A stretch of 64,000 bases of DNA. Source: Pseudotabrizicola sp. Lineage in GTDB: Bacteria > Pseudomonadota > Alphaproteobacteria > Rhodobacterales > Rhodobacteraceae. The stretch spans positions 51,439 through 115,438 of the forward strand of contig NZ_JAUXOV010000021.1 of NCBI RefSeq assembly GCF_030684215.1. The letters are read 5' to 3'. Shown piece after piece: positions 44,253-52,872 of the stretch. Position 1 is the stretch's first letter; each line of letters opens with the position of its first letter. The translations under genes and the position numbers were made by a program. The notes under the pieces are model-generated. The model did not search any database. It was not told where the DNA came from and saw only the letters and a list, made by a program, of their open reading frames with translations.

Positions 44253-45479
44253 ATGGAACTGTGGGTTTTCTGGGCGGCAGTCGCGCTGCTGGTCGCGGGT
44301 GTGGTGGCAACGCTGTGGCGGGCGGTCTGGCGCGCCCGCGCCGAAACCCGTGTCGCGGCTGACTTTGACCTTGCTGTCTACCGCGACCAACTGACCGAGA
44401 TCGAGCGTGATATCGCCCGTGGCACCATCCCCGCCGATGAAGGCGTGCGCCTGCGCACCGAAATCCAGCGCCGCCTGCTGGACGCCGACCGCAACGCGCA
44501 AAAAGCGGCCCCCGCAGCCGAGGCGCGGGCCGGATGGGGGCTGGCGGTACTGATCGCCGTTGCCATGGGCGCAGGGGTTTATGGCTATTGGCGTCTTGGT
44601 GCGCCGGGCTATCCCGATCTGCCACTGGAAGCCCGCTTTGCCATGGCCGAAGAGGCCCGCGCCAACCGCCCCTCGCAAGCCGACGCCGAGGCGCAGATCC
44701 CCCCCGGCCTGCCACGCAGCGACATCGACCCCTCTTTCCTAGACCTGATGGACAAGCTGCGCCAAGCGGTGCAGGACCGCCCCGACGATCTGCGCGGCTT
44801 CGAGCTACTGGCCCGGAACGAGGCCGCTATGGGCAATCTGGCTGCGGCCAAGGACGCACAGGCCGCGATGCTCCGCATCAAGGGCGACGCGGCGACCGCC
44901 GAAGACCACGCAGCGCACGCCGAACTGATGATCATGGCCGCGGGTGGCTTCGTCTCGCCCGAGGCGGAACAGGCATTGGTCCGCGCGCTGGCGCTTGACC
45001 CCGCCGATGGCACCGCGCGCTATTACACCGGCATCATGTTTGCCCAGATCGGACGCTTTGACCGCACCTTCATCCTCTGGCGTCGCCTGTTGGAAGAAAG
45101 CCCGCCCGATGCGCCTTGGGTGCAGTCAATCCGTGCACAACTGCCGCAGGTGGCAGAGCGTGCAGGCGTTCGCTATACCCTGCCCGCCGCCGCGTCCGCC
45201 CCCGGCCCGACCGCGGGCGATATCGCCGCCGCCGCCGAGATGAGTGCCGAGGACCGTCAAGCCATGATTGAAGGCATGGTCGACCAGCTGGGTGCGCGTC
45301 TGGCGACCGATGGCGGCCCCGCAGAAGATTGGGCGCGTTTGATCACCTCGCTGGCGCAGATTGGCCGTACGGAGCAAGCCCGCGAGATTTATGCCGAGGC
45401 CCAGACCCGCTTTGCCGGGCGCACGGTTGAGCTGTCGGGCCTGCGTGAAGCTGCCGTGATGGCCGGGGTGGCCGAATGA
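44253..45479 (+). CDS. ccmI: cytochrome c biogenesis protein CcmI
   Basis: CcmI presents apocytochrome c to the haem-ligation machinery in the periplasm. The 408-residue product has a first TM helix (MELWVFWAAVALLVAGVVAT), a cytoplasmic leucine-zipper-like loop (VYRDQLTEIERDIARGTIPA), a second TM helix near 95-110 and a periplasmic part with TPR-like helices (LDPADGTARYYTGIMFAQIG). ruvX follows with a 4-bp overlap, as is common only loosely, so co-transcription rather than function links them. Confidence 0.9.
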   Translation: MELWVFWAAVALLVAGVVATLWRAVWRARAETRVAADFDLAVYRDQLTEIERDIARGTIPADEGVRLRTEIQRRLLDADRNAQKAAPAAEARAGWGLAVLIAVAMGAGVYGYWRLGAPGYPDLPLEARFAMAEEARANRPSQADAEAQIPPGLPRSDIDPSFLDLMDKLRQAVQDRPDDLRGFELLARNEAAMGNLAAAKDAQAAMLRIKGDAATAEDHAAHAELMIMAAGGFVSPEAEQALVRALALDPADGTARYYTGIMFAQIGRFDRTFILWRRLLEESPPDAPWVQSIRAQLPQVAERAGVRYTLPAAASAPGPTAGDIAAAAEMSAEDRQAMIEGMVDQLGARLATDGGPAEDWARLITSLAQIGRTEQAREIYAEAQTRFAGRTVELSGLREAAVMAGVAE

Positions 45480-45961
45480 TCCTGACCGATATCGCAGACT
45501 TCATGGCGACCCTGCCCCGGACCGGCGGCATCGCGGGCCTTGATCTGGGGGACAAGACCATCGGCGTCGCGCTCTCCGACCTGCGCCGAAGCGTGGCCAC
45601 CCCGGTTGAGGTGATCCGGCGCGAGAAATTCACCCTCGACGCCACCCGTCTGCTGACCCTGCTGACCGCGCGTGGTACGGCAGGCATCATCCTTGGCCTG
45701 CCGCTGAACATGGACGGCTCAGAGGGTCCGCGTGTGCAATCCACCCGCGCCTTTGCCCGGAATCTGGAAAAGCTCACCACCCTGCCGATCAGCTTCTGGG
45801 ATGAGCGCCTGTCGACAGTTGCCGCCGAGCGCGCCCTGCTGGAGGCGGATACGTCGCGAAAGGGTCGCAAAGAAGTCATCGACAAGGTCGCCGCCGGCTA
45901 TATCTTGCAAGGTGCGCTGGACAGAATGGCGTATATGACAGCACGACAGGACGAGCCGTGA
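45476..45961 (+). CDS. ruvX: Holliday-junction-resolvase-like RuvX/YqgF, pre-16S rRNA nuclease
   Basis: The 161-residue product overlaps ccmI by 4 bp (ATGA). RNase H-fold motifs are AGLDLGDKTIGVALSD, IILGLPLNMDGSEGPRVQST and FWDERLSTVAAERALLEADT. In E. coli YqgF processes the 5' end of 16S rRNA. The gene overlaps the DUF1289 gene by 4 bp (GTGA). Confidence 0.93.
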   Translation: MILTDIADFMATLPRTGGIAGLDLGDKTIGVALSDLRRSVATPVEVIRREKFTLDATRLLTLLTARGTAGIILGLPLNMDGSEGPRVQSTRAFARNLEKLTTLPISFWDERLSTVAAERALLEADTSRKGRKEVIDKVAAGYILQGALDRMAYMTARQDEP

Positions 45962-46188
45962 GTGACGAAATCTGGAAACGCGCCGAAATCGAGTCGCCTT
46001 GCGTCAAGCTCTGCGTCGTTCACCCCGAGGCGCGCATTTGCATAGGCTGCCTGCGCAGCATTGACGAGATCACCATGTGGTCGCGCTTGTCACCAGACTC
46101 CCGCAGCGCCATCATGGCAGACTTGCCCAGCCGCGCGCCCCTGATTGCCAAACGCCGCGGCGGACGTGCCGCACGGCTGCAAGGCTGA
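45958..46188 (+). CDS. DUF1289 small Cys-motif protein
   Basis: The 76-residue product starts at GTG 45958 overlapping the ruvX stop. The four-cysteine pattern ESPCVKLCVVHPEARICIGC is the DUF1289 signature and suggests a bound metal, followed by RSIDEITMWSRLSPDSRSAI. The function is unknown across the family. Confidence 0.9.
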   Translation: MSDEIWKRAEIESPCVKLCVVHPEARICIGCLRSIDEITMWSRLSPDSRSAIMADLPSRAPLIAKRRGGRAARLQG

Positions 46189-46198
46189 GCGCAAGGCG

Positions 46199-46930
46199 CT
46201 ACGGTGAGTCGATCCAGTCCACCACATTGGTCAGCATGGGGCGGAAATAGGCAATGATACGGTCGCCCTGATCTTCGCCACGCCATGGTGCCACCCCGTG
46301 AACCGTCAGACGGTGCAGCAGCGTGGCCTCTCCGACTTTGGCGGGCAGTTCCAGACGCTTGCAGTGCGCAAAGACCAGCGCGCGGGCGCTTTGATAGGCG
46401 TCGGTGATGTCGATCTCGTGCCAATGCGCCACCGGATGCGGGCGCAATGCAGCGTGCAGCGCGGCAGCCATGATCCTGTGGCTGCCCTCCCACACCACCA
46501 AGGGCGCCGCACGGATATCGGTCAGCGGCAGGCCAAGAATCCAGGCATGCGGCTCGCGGATCATCCGGCGGCGGTCGGGGCCAACGGGTAAAAGCCCGTC
46601 CAGATGGGCGGCATCGCGGCTCTGGCGAAAGGCAAAGGCGGCGGGGGATTCGTCGAGTGACGGCTGCGGATAGCCGGGGCGGATCACCGACAGTTGCGCC
46701 GGGTGCAGGGCCAAGGGAGCCAACGGCAGGGCAGACCAAGGAAAGACCACGCCCGCCACCGCGCCATCCGGCCCGTTTGGCAAAGCATCAACCCCGACAA
46801 ACCATGTGCCGCCACAGCGCCAAGGCTGAGTGCTGGTCGCAATCTGCTGCTCTGCCACCGGCAAAGCCGCGCGCGCCCAAACCGCAATGGCCGGATCTGG
46901 CCCAAGCCTGCGCCAGCCAGAGTCCGTCAT
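46199..46930 (-). CDS. putative Fe(II)/2-oxoglutarate (PhyH-like) oxygenase
   Basis: The 243-residue product has the residue order of phytanoyl-CoA-dioxygenase-like enzymes: His-x-Asp in AAHLDGLLP (His109, Asp111), a GSHR element in VVWEGSHRIM (about 147-154), a distal His in LLHRLTVHGVAPW (His206 or His211), and an Arg in RIIAYFRP that would bind 2-oxoglutarate. I infer the fold from these motifs; the substrate is unknown. It converges with the DUF1289 gene, 10 bp apart. Confidence 0.62.
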   Translation of the reverse strand: MTDSGWRRLGPDPAIAVWARAALPVAEQQIATSTQPWRCGGTWFVGVDALPNGPDGAVAGVVFPWSALPLAPLALHPAQLSVIRPGYPQPSLDESPAAFAFRQSRDAAHLDGLLPVGPDRRRMIREPHAWILGLPLTDIRAAPLVVWEGSHRIMAAALHAALRPHPVAHWHEIDITDAYQSARALVFAHCKRLELPAKVGEATLLHRLTVHGVAPWRGEDQGDRIIAYFRPMLTNVVDWIDSP

Positions 46931-46943
46931 TGCCGCGCGCCGC

Positions 46944-47762
46944 TCAATATCCCAGCACCTTGCGCAACATGTTCAGCGCGACCAGCGTGATGAACACCGC
47001 AAACACCCGCTTGAGCGGCTTTGGGTCCATGGCATGCGCCAGTTTCACCCCCCAAGGCGTTGTGATCATTGTCATCGCAAAGATCAGCGCAAAGGCGGGC
47101 ATGTTGACCGCACCCAAGGTAAAGGGCGGCGCACCTTCAACCGGCAGGAACAGGAACACCAGCACAGAGGGCACCGCAATGGTCATGCCAAAGCCCGAAG
47201 CGGTGGCGACCGCACGGTGGATCGGCGTGTTGTAAAGGCTCATCAGCGGCACGCCAAAGCTGCCGCCGCCAATCCCCATCAGCACTGAGAGGAACCCCAC
47301 AATCCCGCCGAAACCCGCACGTTTTGCGCCCTTTGGCATCTCAGAGCCCAGCCGCCAATGCACTTTGCCAAAGGCCATATACAGGCCCACTATAATGCCC
47401 AACACGCCGAAGATCGCCTGCAAGGTCACCGATTTCAGCGCCGAGGCCGTGAAGACGCCAATGACCGCCCCTGCTCCGATTGCCGGGGCCCATGTCCGCA
47501 AAATCTCCCAATCTACTGCGCCCTTCTTATTGTGCGCCATGACAGATCGCAGCGAGGTCACGACAATCGTGGCAAGCGAGGTTGCAAGGCAGACCTGCAT
47601 CAATTGCGGCCCGCCGTAACCCAAGGCCCCAAAGGCGTAAAAGAACGCGGGCACCAGCACGATACCGCCCCCGACCCCCAAAAGCCCGGCAATCACTCCG
47701 GCGACGGCACCGATCACCGCTAAAAGACCGATCATCGGGATCAGCAGGCTTGCGTCAGGCAT
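46944..47762 (-). CDS. TauE/SafE family membrane transporter
   Basis: ATG 47762 has AAGGAG upstream, giving 272 residues. Eight or so hydrophobic segments carry the two family Gly repeats, GVIAGLLGVGGGIVLVPAFF and GFLSVLMGIGGGSFGVPLM. Members export sulfite, sulfoacetate or other organosulfonates or act in their uptake. The gene lies 13 bp upstream of the PhyH-like gene on the same strand, so a joint role in an organosulfur pathway is possible but unproven. Confidence 0.9.
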   Translation of the reverse strand: MPDASLLIPMIGLLAVIGAVAGVIAGLLGVGGGIVLVPAFFYAFGALGYGGPQLMQVCLATSLATIVVTSLRSVMAHNKKGAVDWEILRTWAPAIGAGAVIGVFTASALKSVTLQAIFGVLGIIVGLYMAFGKVHWRLGSEMPKGAKRAGFGGIVGFLSVLMGIGGGSFGVPLMSLYNTPIHRAVATASGFGMTIAVPSVLVFLFLPVEGAPPFTLGAVNMPAFALIFAMTMITTPWGVKLAHAMDPKPLKRVFAVFITLVALNMLRKVLGY

Positions 47763-47899
47763 GTCGGGCTCCTTCTGGCGGGCAGACTTGCCGCGCTTTG
47801 TGATAGCGCGCGGCTGCAACAAGGGCCAGTGCGGCCTTACCGATACCGACCGAAAGGTGTAGAGCGGTGAACTAACTCATCCGATGCGAGTCTTGCCCC

Positions 47900-49087
47900 A
47901 TGTCTTCATCTTTGCTGCGCCCGGCGCTTGTGCTGGGCCTTTTGTCCTGTGTCGGTCCGTTTGCCATCGACATGTATCTGCCCGCAATGCCCGATATCGG
48001 TGCCGACCTTGGCACCAGCGTCGCGGCCATGCAGGGCACGATCACCGCATATTTTCTGGCCTTTGGGGTGGCGCAACTGTTTTACGGGCCCTGGGCCGAT
48101 CAGGCCGGGCGCAAGCCGCCGCTGTATGCCGGGTTGGCGGTGTTCTTGCTGGGCACGCTGATCTGCACACTGGCTCCGTCAATCACATGGCTGACAATGG
48201 GGCGCTTTGTGCAGGGGCTTGGCGGGGCGGCTGTGATGGTGGTGCCGCGCGCTATCATCCGCGACATGGCAACCGGGCATCAGGCCACGCGGTTGATGGC
48301 GGCGATCATGCTGGTGATCTCGGTCTCGCCCATGCTGGCGCCTTTGGCGGGGGCTGGAGTGATGGCGGTGGCAAGCTGGCGCTGGATCTTTGGCGTGCTG
48401 GCTGTCGCCGCACTGCTGTCGCTGCTGATGATCCGCTTTGTGCTGGCCGAGACGCTGCCACCCATGCAGCGCCAGCATTTTGATCTGACAGATACATTGC
48501 GCGGTGCAAAGCGCTTGCTGAGCGACCGGGGTTTCATGGCACTGACCTTTCTGGGTGGCTTTGCGATGGCAAGCTTCTTTGTCTTCATCGCCTCGGGGCC
48601 GTTTGTCTATACGCAGGCCTTTGGTCTGTCGCCGACCGGATTTTCGCTGGCCTTTGCGGTGAACGCCATCGGGTTCTTTGCAGCGTCGCAACTGGCGGCC
48701 GGGTTCGGGATGCGCTTTGGGGCCGCGCGCGTGGTGCGGGTGGCTGTTTTGGGGTTCTTTGCCAGCACCGTAAGTCTTGTCCTTGTTGGCACGCTTGGCT
48801 TTGCCTCACTGCCCGTGGTGCTGGCCGGGTTGTTTGTCGCCAACGCCTTCCTTGGGCTGGTCATTCCCACCGTGATGGTACTGGCGCTGGAGGAGCATGG
48901 CGATATCGCGGGGCTGGCCTCGTCGCTGGGTGGCACGCTGCAAATGTTGGCGGGAGGCGTGATGATTGCGTTGACAGCACCCTTCTTTGACGGCACCGCT
49001 TTGCCGATGCTGGCAGCGATTGCCGTGTGCGGCACCATTGCACTTGCCCTGTCGCGCGGGGTCCGGGTTCAGGCGGCGGTCACCTGA
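47900..49087 (+). CDS. Bcr/CflA family MFS drug efflux transporter
   Basis: The 395-residue protein has about twelve TM helices and the family start GLLSCVGPFAIDMYLPAMPD, motif A-like GPWADQAGRKPPLYAGLAVF, and MGRFVQGLGGAAVMVVPRAI. Bcr/CflA members export bicyclomycin, chloramphenicol or related compounds by proton antiport. Its last 19 bp overlap the end of convergent dusA. Confidence 0.9.
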   Translation: MSSSLLRPALVLGLLSCVGPFAIDMYLPAMPDIGADLGTSVAAMQGTITAYFLAFGVAQLFYGPWADQAGRKPPLYAGLAVFLLGTLICTLAPSITWLTMGRFVQGLGGAAVMVVPRAIIRDMATGHQATRLMAAIMLVISVSPMLAPLAGAGVMAVASWRWIFGVLAVAALLSLLMIRFVLAETLPPMQRQHFDLTDTLRGAKRLLSDRGFMALTFLGGFAMASFFVFIASGPFVYTQAFGLSPTGFSLAFAVNAIGFFAASQLAAGFGMRFGAARVVRVAVLGFFASTVSLVLVGTLGFASLPVVLAGLFVANAFLGLVIPTVMVLALEEHGDIAGLASSLGGTLQMLAGGVMIALTAPFFDGTALPMLAAIAVCGTIALALSRGVRVQAAVT

Positions 49088-50049
49088 ACCTGCGCGAGGG
49101 CGGCATCCAACAAGTCCAGCCCCGCGCCGTCGCGCGTGGCGCCTTCGGACAGCACGCGGCGCCAGCCGCGCGCACCAGGGCGACCTGCAAACAGCCCCAA
49201 CATATGCCGGGTGATCTGGTGCAGCCGCCCGCCTGATGCCAGATGCGCGGCGATATAAGGTTTCATATCTTGGACCACACGGTGCGCATCGGGGGCGTAA
49301 TCTTCGCCCCACAGCGCATCGGCACCGATCAGCGTGGCAGACGGGTCGTGATAGGCCGCGCGCCCGATCATCACCCCGTCAAGCCCTTGGTCCAGCAGGT
49401 CTTTGGCCTGTGCCAATGTGCTGATGCCGCCATTGATACAAATGGTCAGATCCGGGAAGTCTTGCTTCATTTGCAGCACAAGCGGATAGTCCAGCGGCGG
49501 AATCTCACGGTTTTCCTTGGGGGACAGGCCCTGCAACCACGCCTTGCGGGCATGGATGACAAAGTGCCGAACTCCGGCGCGGGACACCTGATCTATGAAG
49601 TCAGGCAGCACCTGAGCCGGGTTCTGGTCATCGACCCCGATCCGGCATTTCACCGTGACCGGCACCGGGCTTTCCCCGATCATCGCCGCCACGCATTCGG
49701 CCACCAGCGCCGGACGCTCCATCAGCACCGCGCCAAAACAGCCAGACTGCACCCGGTCTGACGGGCAGCCAACGTTCAGGTTAATCTCGTCATAGCCCCA
49801 GTCGCGCGCGATCCGCACCGCCATCGCAAGTTCGACAGGCACCGATCCGCCCAGCTGCAACGCCACCGGATGCTCCACCGCACTGAAATCCAACAGCTTC
49901 GGGCGCGGCCCATGCAAGATCGCCGGGGCGGTTACCATTTCTGTATACAGCATCACCCGCCGCGACATCATGCGATGAAAGACCCGGCAATGACGATCTG
50001 TCCAATCCATCATCGGCGCTACGGACAATCTGTGGCTTTTATATTTCAT
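49069..50049 (-). CDS. dusA: tRNA-dihydrouridine(20/20a) synthase
   Basis: The start MKYKSHRLSVAPMMDWTDRH (ATG 50049) gives 326 residues. It is an FMN-dependent TIM-barrel reductase acting on D-loop uridines. The catalytic Cys is in NLNVGCPSDRVQSGCFGAVL, and the DusA-type segments HARKAWLQGLSPKENREIPP and INGGISTLAQAKDLLDQGLD are present. Its C-terminus overlaps the convergent transporter gene by 19 bp. Confidence 0.95.
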   Translation of the reverse strand: MKYKSHRLSVAPMMDWTDRHCRVFHRMMSRRVMLYTEMVTAPAILHGPRPKLLDFSAVEHPVALQLGGSVPVELAMAVRIARDWGYDEINLNVGCPSDRVQSGCFGAVLMERPALVAECVAAMIGESPVPVTVKCRIGVDDQNPAQVLPDFIDQVSRAGVRHFVIHARKAWLQGLSPKENREIPPLDYPLVLQMKQDFPDLTICINGGISTLAQAKDLLDQGLDGVMIGRAAYHDPSATLIGADALWGEDYAPDAHRVVQDMKPYIAAHLASGGRLHQITRHMLGLFAGRPGARGWRRVLSEGATRDGAGLDLLDAALAQVQVTAA

Positions 50050-50416
50050 AATTATATCATACACTTAATTCACAAATCGGGTGCAAGACACAGTCTGCGT
50101 GAAACGCCGCTTTGCGTTTGAGTTTCGGTCAGGCCATCGCACATTTGCGATCTGGATGGATCAAAGCAATCTCCTACTATGTGTCAGACTCTTAACCAAG
50201 CCCTTTGGCCCACAGTCACCCGTGGAAAACGCGGTCTTACACCACGTTTCGCGCAGCATCAGGGCAGAAACTATGTGGCAGACCGCAGCGGAAACTGGCA
50301 AATCATACAAAGACCACAATTGGGCTGTATGTCTAAATTTGTTGCAACTTTAGTGATCGAATGGTAAGCCCCTGCCAGATTTGGCAACGTGAATACGATG
50401 CCAAACCAGCGATTGA
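50050..50416. other. gene-free 367-bp region before the glycosyltransferase pair
   Basis: This stretch is A+T-richer than the flanks and contains no open frame with a ribosome-binding site or family signal. A small inverted repeat AAACGC-N6-GCGTTT lies at 50102-50119. It probably contains the dusA promoter at its left end and a promoter for the glycosyltransferases at its right. Confidence 0.4.
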
Positions 50417-51703
50417 ATGGACGCAATGATACCAGAGAAAACTTCGTCCTGTTTCGAGAGCAGCTCCCTCAAAATCGCGTTCATCGTTACAGAATACCCC
50501 AAGACGACCGAAACCTTCATCATGCGTGATGTCATGGAGTTCAGCGGTCATGGGTGTGAATTGCTCATCTTCTCGCTGACCCATTTCAACAAGCTTGATT
50601 TGCTGCATGATTTCGCCAAGCCGACCCGCGCCTGGGCTCGGGATTACGCTTATTTCGCATCACCGGATGTGATTGCGGCAGTGGCTTATTTTATGTGGCG
50701 CGCGCCGCGAAAACTGACGCGCGTTGTTTATGATATCTTGCGTGGCAGTTGGCGTCACCCGGCCACGCTTCTGAAATCACTTTTCATTCTGCCGAAGTCT
50801 CTGCGTATCGCACGAGAGCTAATGCTTTGGCAGGCAGATCATATTCACGCCGCCTATGCCGGGCATCCAGCGACAGCGGCATGGATTATAAAGCGGATGA
50901 CAGGAATTCCCTTCAGCGCCAGCAGCCACGCGCATGATCTGTTCGAGACACAGGCCTTGCTGACGACGAAATTGCCGGAGGCAGAGCTGGTCAGGACGAT
51001 CAGCAATTTCAACAAGCGTTTTTTGATCGAGCATGTTCCACAGCTTGCAGAGCGACCACCGCAGGTGATCCATGTCGGAACCTACCTTACGGACAACGAT
51101 CAACGGGTGCCGTTGGACCAGATAGATGGTTTCCGCATTCTTTATGTGGGATCGCTGGAACAGCGAAAGGGCGTCGATCTGCTGCTGCGCGCCTTTGCCC
51201 GTGCGCGCCAACCAGACTGGCAGCTAGAGATTATCGGTGATGGTCCCGAAAGGGCAAACCTTGAAGCTCTGGCACGAACGGAAAGCCTCGCGGCAAGTGT
51301 CACGTTCAAAGGCGCACAAACCAATGAAAACGTGCGCGCTGCCATGCTGCAATCGTCGCTTTTGGTGGTTCCAAGCCGGATTGGTGCACGCAATCAGACC
51401 GAAGGCCTGCCCACGGTGATCGTGGAGGCTTTTTCTGCCCGGCTACCCGTTGTGGCGACCCGCCTTACCGGCATTCCCGAGATTGTCCTGCATGATGTGA
51501 CTGGCCTGCTTTTTGAAATGGAAGACGAGGCCGGCCTGGCCAACGCACTGGTCCGGATATCGTCTGATTTGGCTCAAGCGGCACAATGGGCAGAGGCAGG
51601 GCGTGCCTTGGTGGACGAAGAATTCGACCAACGAAAGAACGCAAAACTGTTGCTGGATCAAATCAAGAAAACCCTGCCCAACCTGAACAGAAGCACCCTA
51701 TGA
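50417..51703 (+). CDS. family 4 glycosyltransferase
   Basis: The 428-residue product has a GT-B fold: N-terminal LKIAFIVTEYPKTTETFIMR, HIHAAYAGHPATAAWIIKRM and SASSHAHDLFE, then the C-terminal nucleotide-sugar domain with ILYVGSLEQRKGVDLLLRAF, LEIIGDGPERANLEAL and the EX7E motif in EGLPTVIVEAFSARLPVVAT. It resembles exopolysaccharide or colanic-acid-type enzymes. Codon use appears more A+T-tolerant than in the neighbouring genes, suggesting transfer. It is coupled to the next gene by an ATGA overlap. Confidence 0.88.
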   Translation: MDAMIPEKTSSCFESSSLKIAFIVTEYPKTTETFIMRDVMEFSGHGCELLIFSLTHFNKLDLLHDFAKPTRAWARDYAYFASPDVIAAVAYFMWRAPRKLTRVVYDILRGSWRHPATLLKSLFILPKSLRIARELMLWQADHIHAAYAGHPATAAWIIKRMTGIPFSASSHAHDLFETQALLTTKLPEAELVRTISNFNKRFLIEHVPQLAERPPQVIHVGTYLTDNDQRVPLDQIDGFRILYVGSLEQRKGVDLLLRAFARARQPDWQLEIIGDGPERANLEALARTESLAASVTFKGAQTNENVRAAMLQSSLLVVPSRIGARNQTEGLPTVIVEAFSARLPVVATRLTGIPEIVLHDVTGLLFEMEDEAGLANALVRISSDLAQAAQWAEAGRALVDEEFDQRKNAKLLLDQIKKTLPNLNRSTL

Positions 51704-52872
51704 CGCCCCATCCTGACGACAAAGATCCGCGACGGATCGTTATCATCATTGACAATCTGGGTCTTGGTGGCGCGCAGAAATTGCTGCATGTTCAAATCTC
51801 GGAAATGAGCAAGACACACCATTTGCGCATCATCAACCTTGGACCGGCAACAGATCTGGCCCACAGTTTCGCCGCGCAAGGCGTGGACGTGGTTTCACAG
51901 GGCGGAATGCGCCTGACCGATCTGCGTGCCATGCTGAAGTTGCGCCGAGAGCTGGCTGAGTGGCGACCCGATCTTATTCACTCGCACCTGCTGTATGCGA
52001 CAGTTATCGGATCAGTTCTCGCACGGTTGCTGAAGGTGCCGCATGTTGCGACCATACACAATGAAAAGGCGGCAGCGACGGGTTTCACAGACAAGGTACG
52101 CGGCTGGCTTGAACAGTTCGCTCTGCGTCAGATGACTGTTGTCGCCATCGCTTGTGGCCCGAAAATTGCAAAAATTCAGTCCCCCCGCGTGGGAAAAACG
52201 CCCTTGGTCACGGTCTCCAACAAGATCAGACCGGCGCAACACCTGTCGCCAGAGGCGCGGCATTTGTTGCGAAAGGCTGCCGGAATTGCCGACTCTGATA
52301 TTGTGGTTCTAGCGGCGGGCCGATTGGTGCCCCAGAAGGGATTTGACGTTCTCCTTTCTGCCTTTGCTCAGGCGGTGAAGACTACGCCGCAGGCGCTTTT
52401 GCTGATCGTTGGCGAAGGTCAGGAACGTATAGCACTGGAGCAACAGGCAAAATCATTGCAGCTGGCAGATCGGGTGCGGTTTTCCGGTGAGGTGCCCGAT
52501 TTGGGAAACATGCTGCAGATGGCCGATGTGTTTGCGCTTTCATCCCGCCATGAAGGGCTGCCGCTGGTCTTGATAGAGGCCTTATCCGCCGCCCTTCTTT
52601 GCAGGCCGATCAAACAACCGACGTGTCAGGCAATGCCGCGCGACCGGGCCTCCAGTTGCGCCAACACTTCAAACAAAGCGTCCGAGCGGCCCCTTGCGCC
52701 TGCCTTGCGCGCGGCAGCATCGACCAGAAACGCCACCTCGGCGGCGGGGCGGGCGTGCAGCGTAGCCGAATGCGGCAACAGCGGGGTGACGACTGCGCGC
52801 AGCCCCGACAACATCAGCCAGCCCAGCTTTTGCCCGCGCCCGGTGCGGGCCCTGTGGTTGACAGAGTCGTAA
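51700..52872 (+). CDS. family 4 glycosyltransferase, C-terminally truncated at crtB junction
   Basis: ATG 51700 overlaps the previous stop. About the first 298 residues are good GT-B sequence: IVIIIDNLGLGGAQKLLHVQ, LIHSHLLYATVIGSVLARLL, VVLAAGRLVPQKGFDVLLSA, LLIVGEGQERIALEQQ and ALSSRHEGLPLVLIEALSA. The expected continuation (GLPVVAT and the terminal helices, roughly 80-90 residues) is missing. From about 52590 the frame becomes Arg/Pro/Ser/Ala-rich noise antisense to crtB until a chance stop at 52872. The conserved EX7E site is cut just after its second Glu, so activity is doubtful. This marks a recombination edge. Confidence 0.75.
   Translation: MTPHPDDKDPRRIVIIIDNLGLGGAQKLLHVQISEMSKTHHLRIINLGPATDLAHSFAAQGVDVVSQGGMRLTDLRAMLKLRRELAEWRPDLIHSHLLYATVIGSVLARLLKVPHVATIHNEKAAATGFTDKVRGWLEQFALRQMTVVAIACGPKIAKIQSPRVGKTPLVTVSNKIRPAQHLSPEARHLLRKAAGIADSDIVVLAAGRLVPQKGFDVLLSAFAQAVKTTPQALLLIVGEGQERIALEQQAKSLQLADRVRFSGEVPDLGNMLQMADVFALSSRHEGLPLVLIEALSAALLCRPIKQPTCQAMPRDRASSCANTSNKASERPLAPALRAAASTRNATSAAGRACSVAECGNSGVTTARSPDNISQPSFCPRPVRALWLTES

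Noticed and set aside
50081..50353. 90-residue plus-strand frame in the gap before the glycosyltransferases
   Set aside because: No ribosome-binding site, no family signal, composition unlike neighbouring genes.
52594..52872. C-terminal 90 residues of the truncated glycosyltransferase frame
   Set aside because: Arg/Pro/Ser-rich antisense of crtB, not a real protein domain; kept in the entry only because the frame continues.
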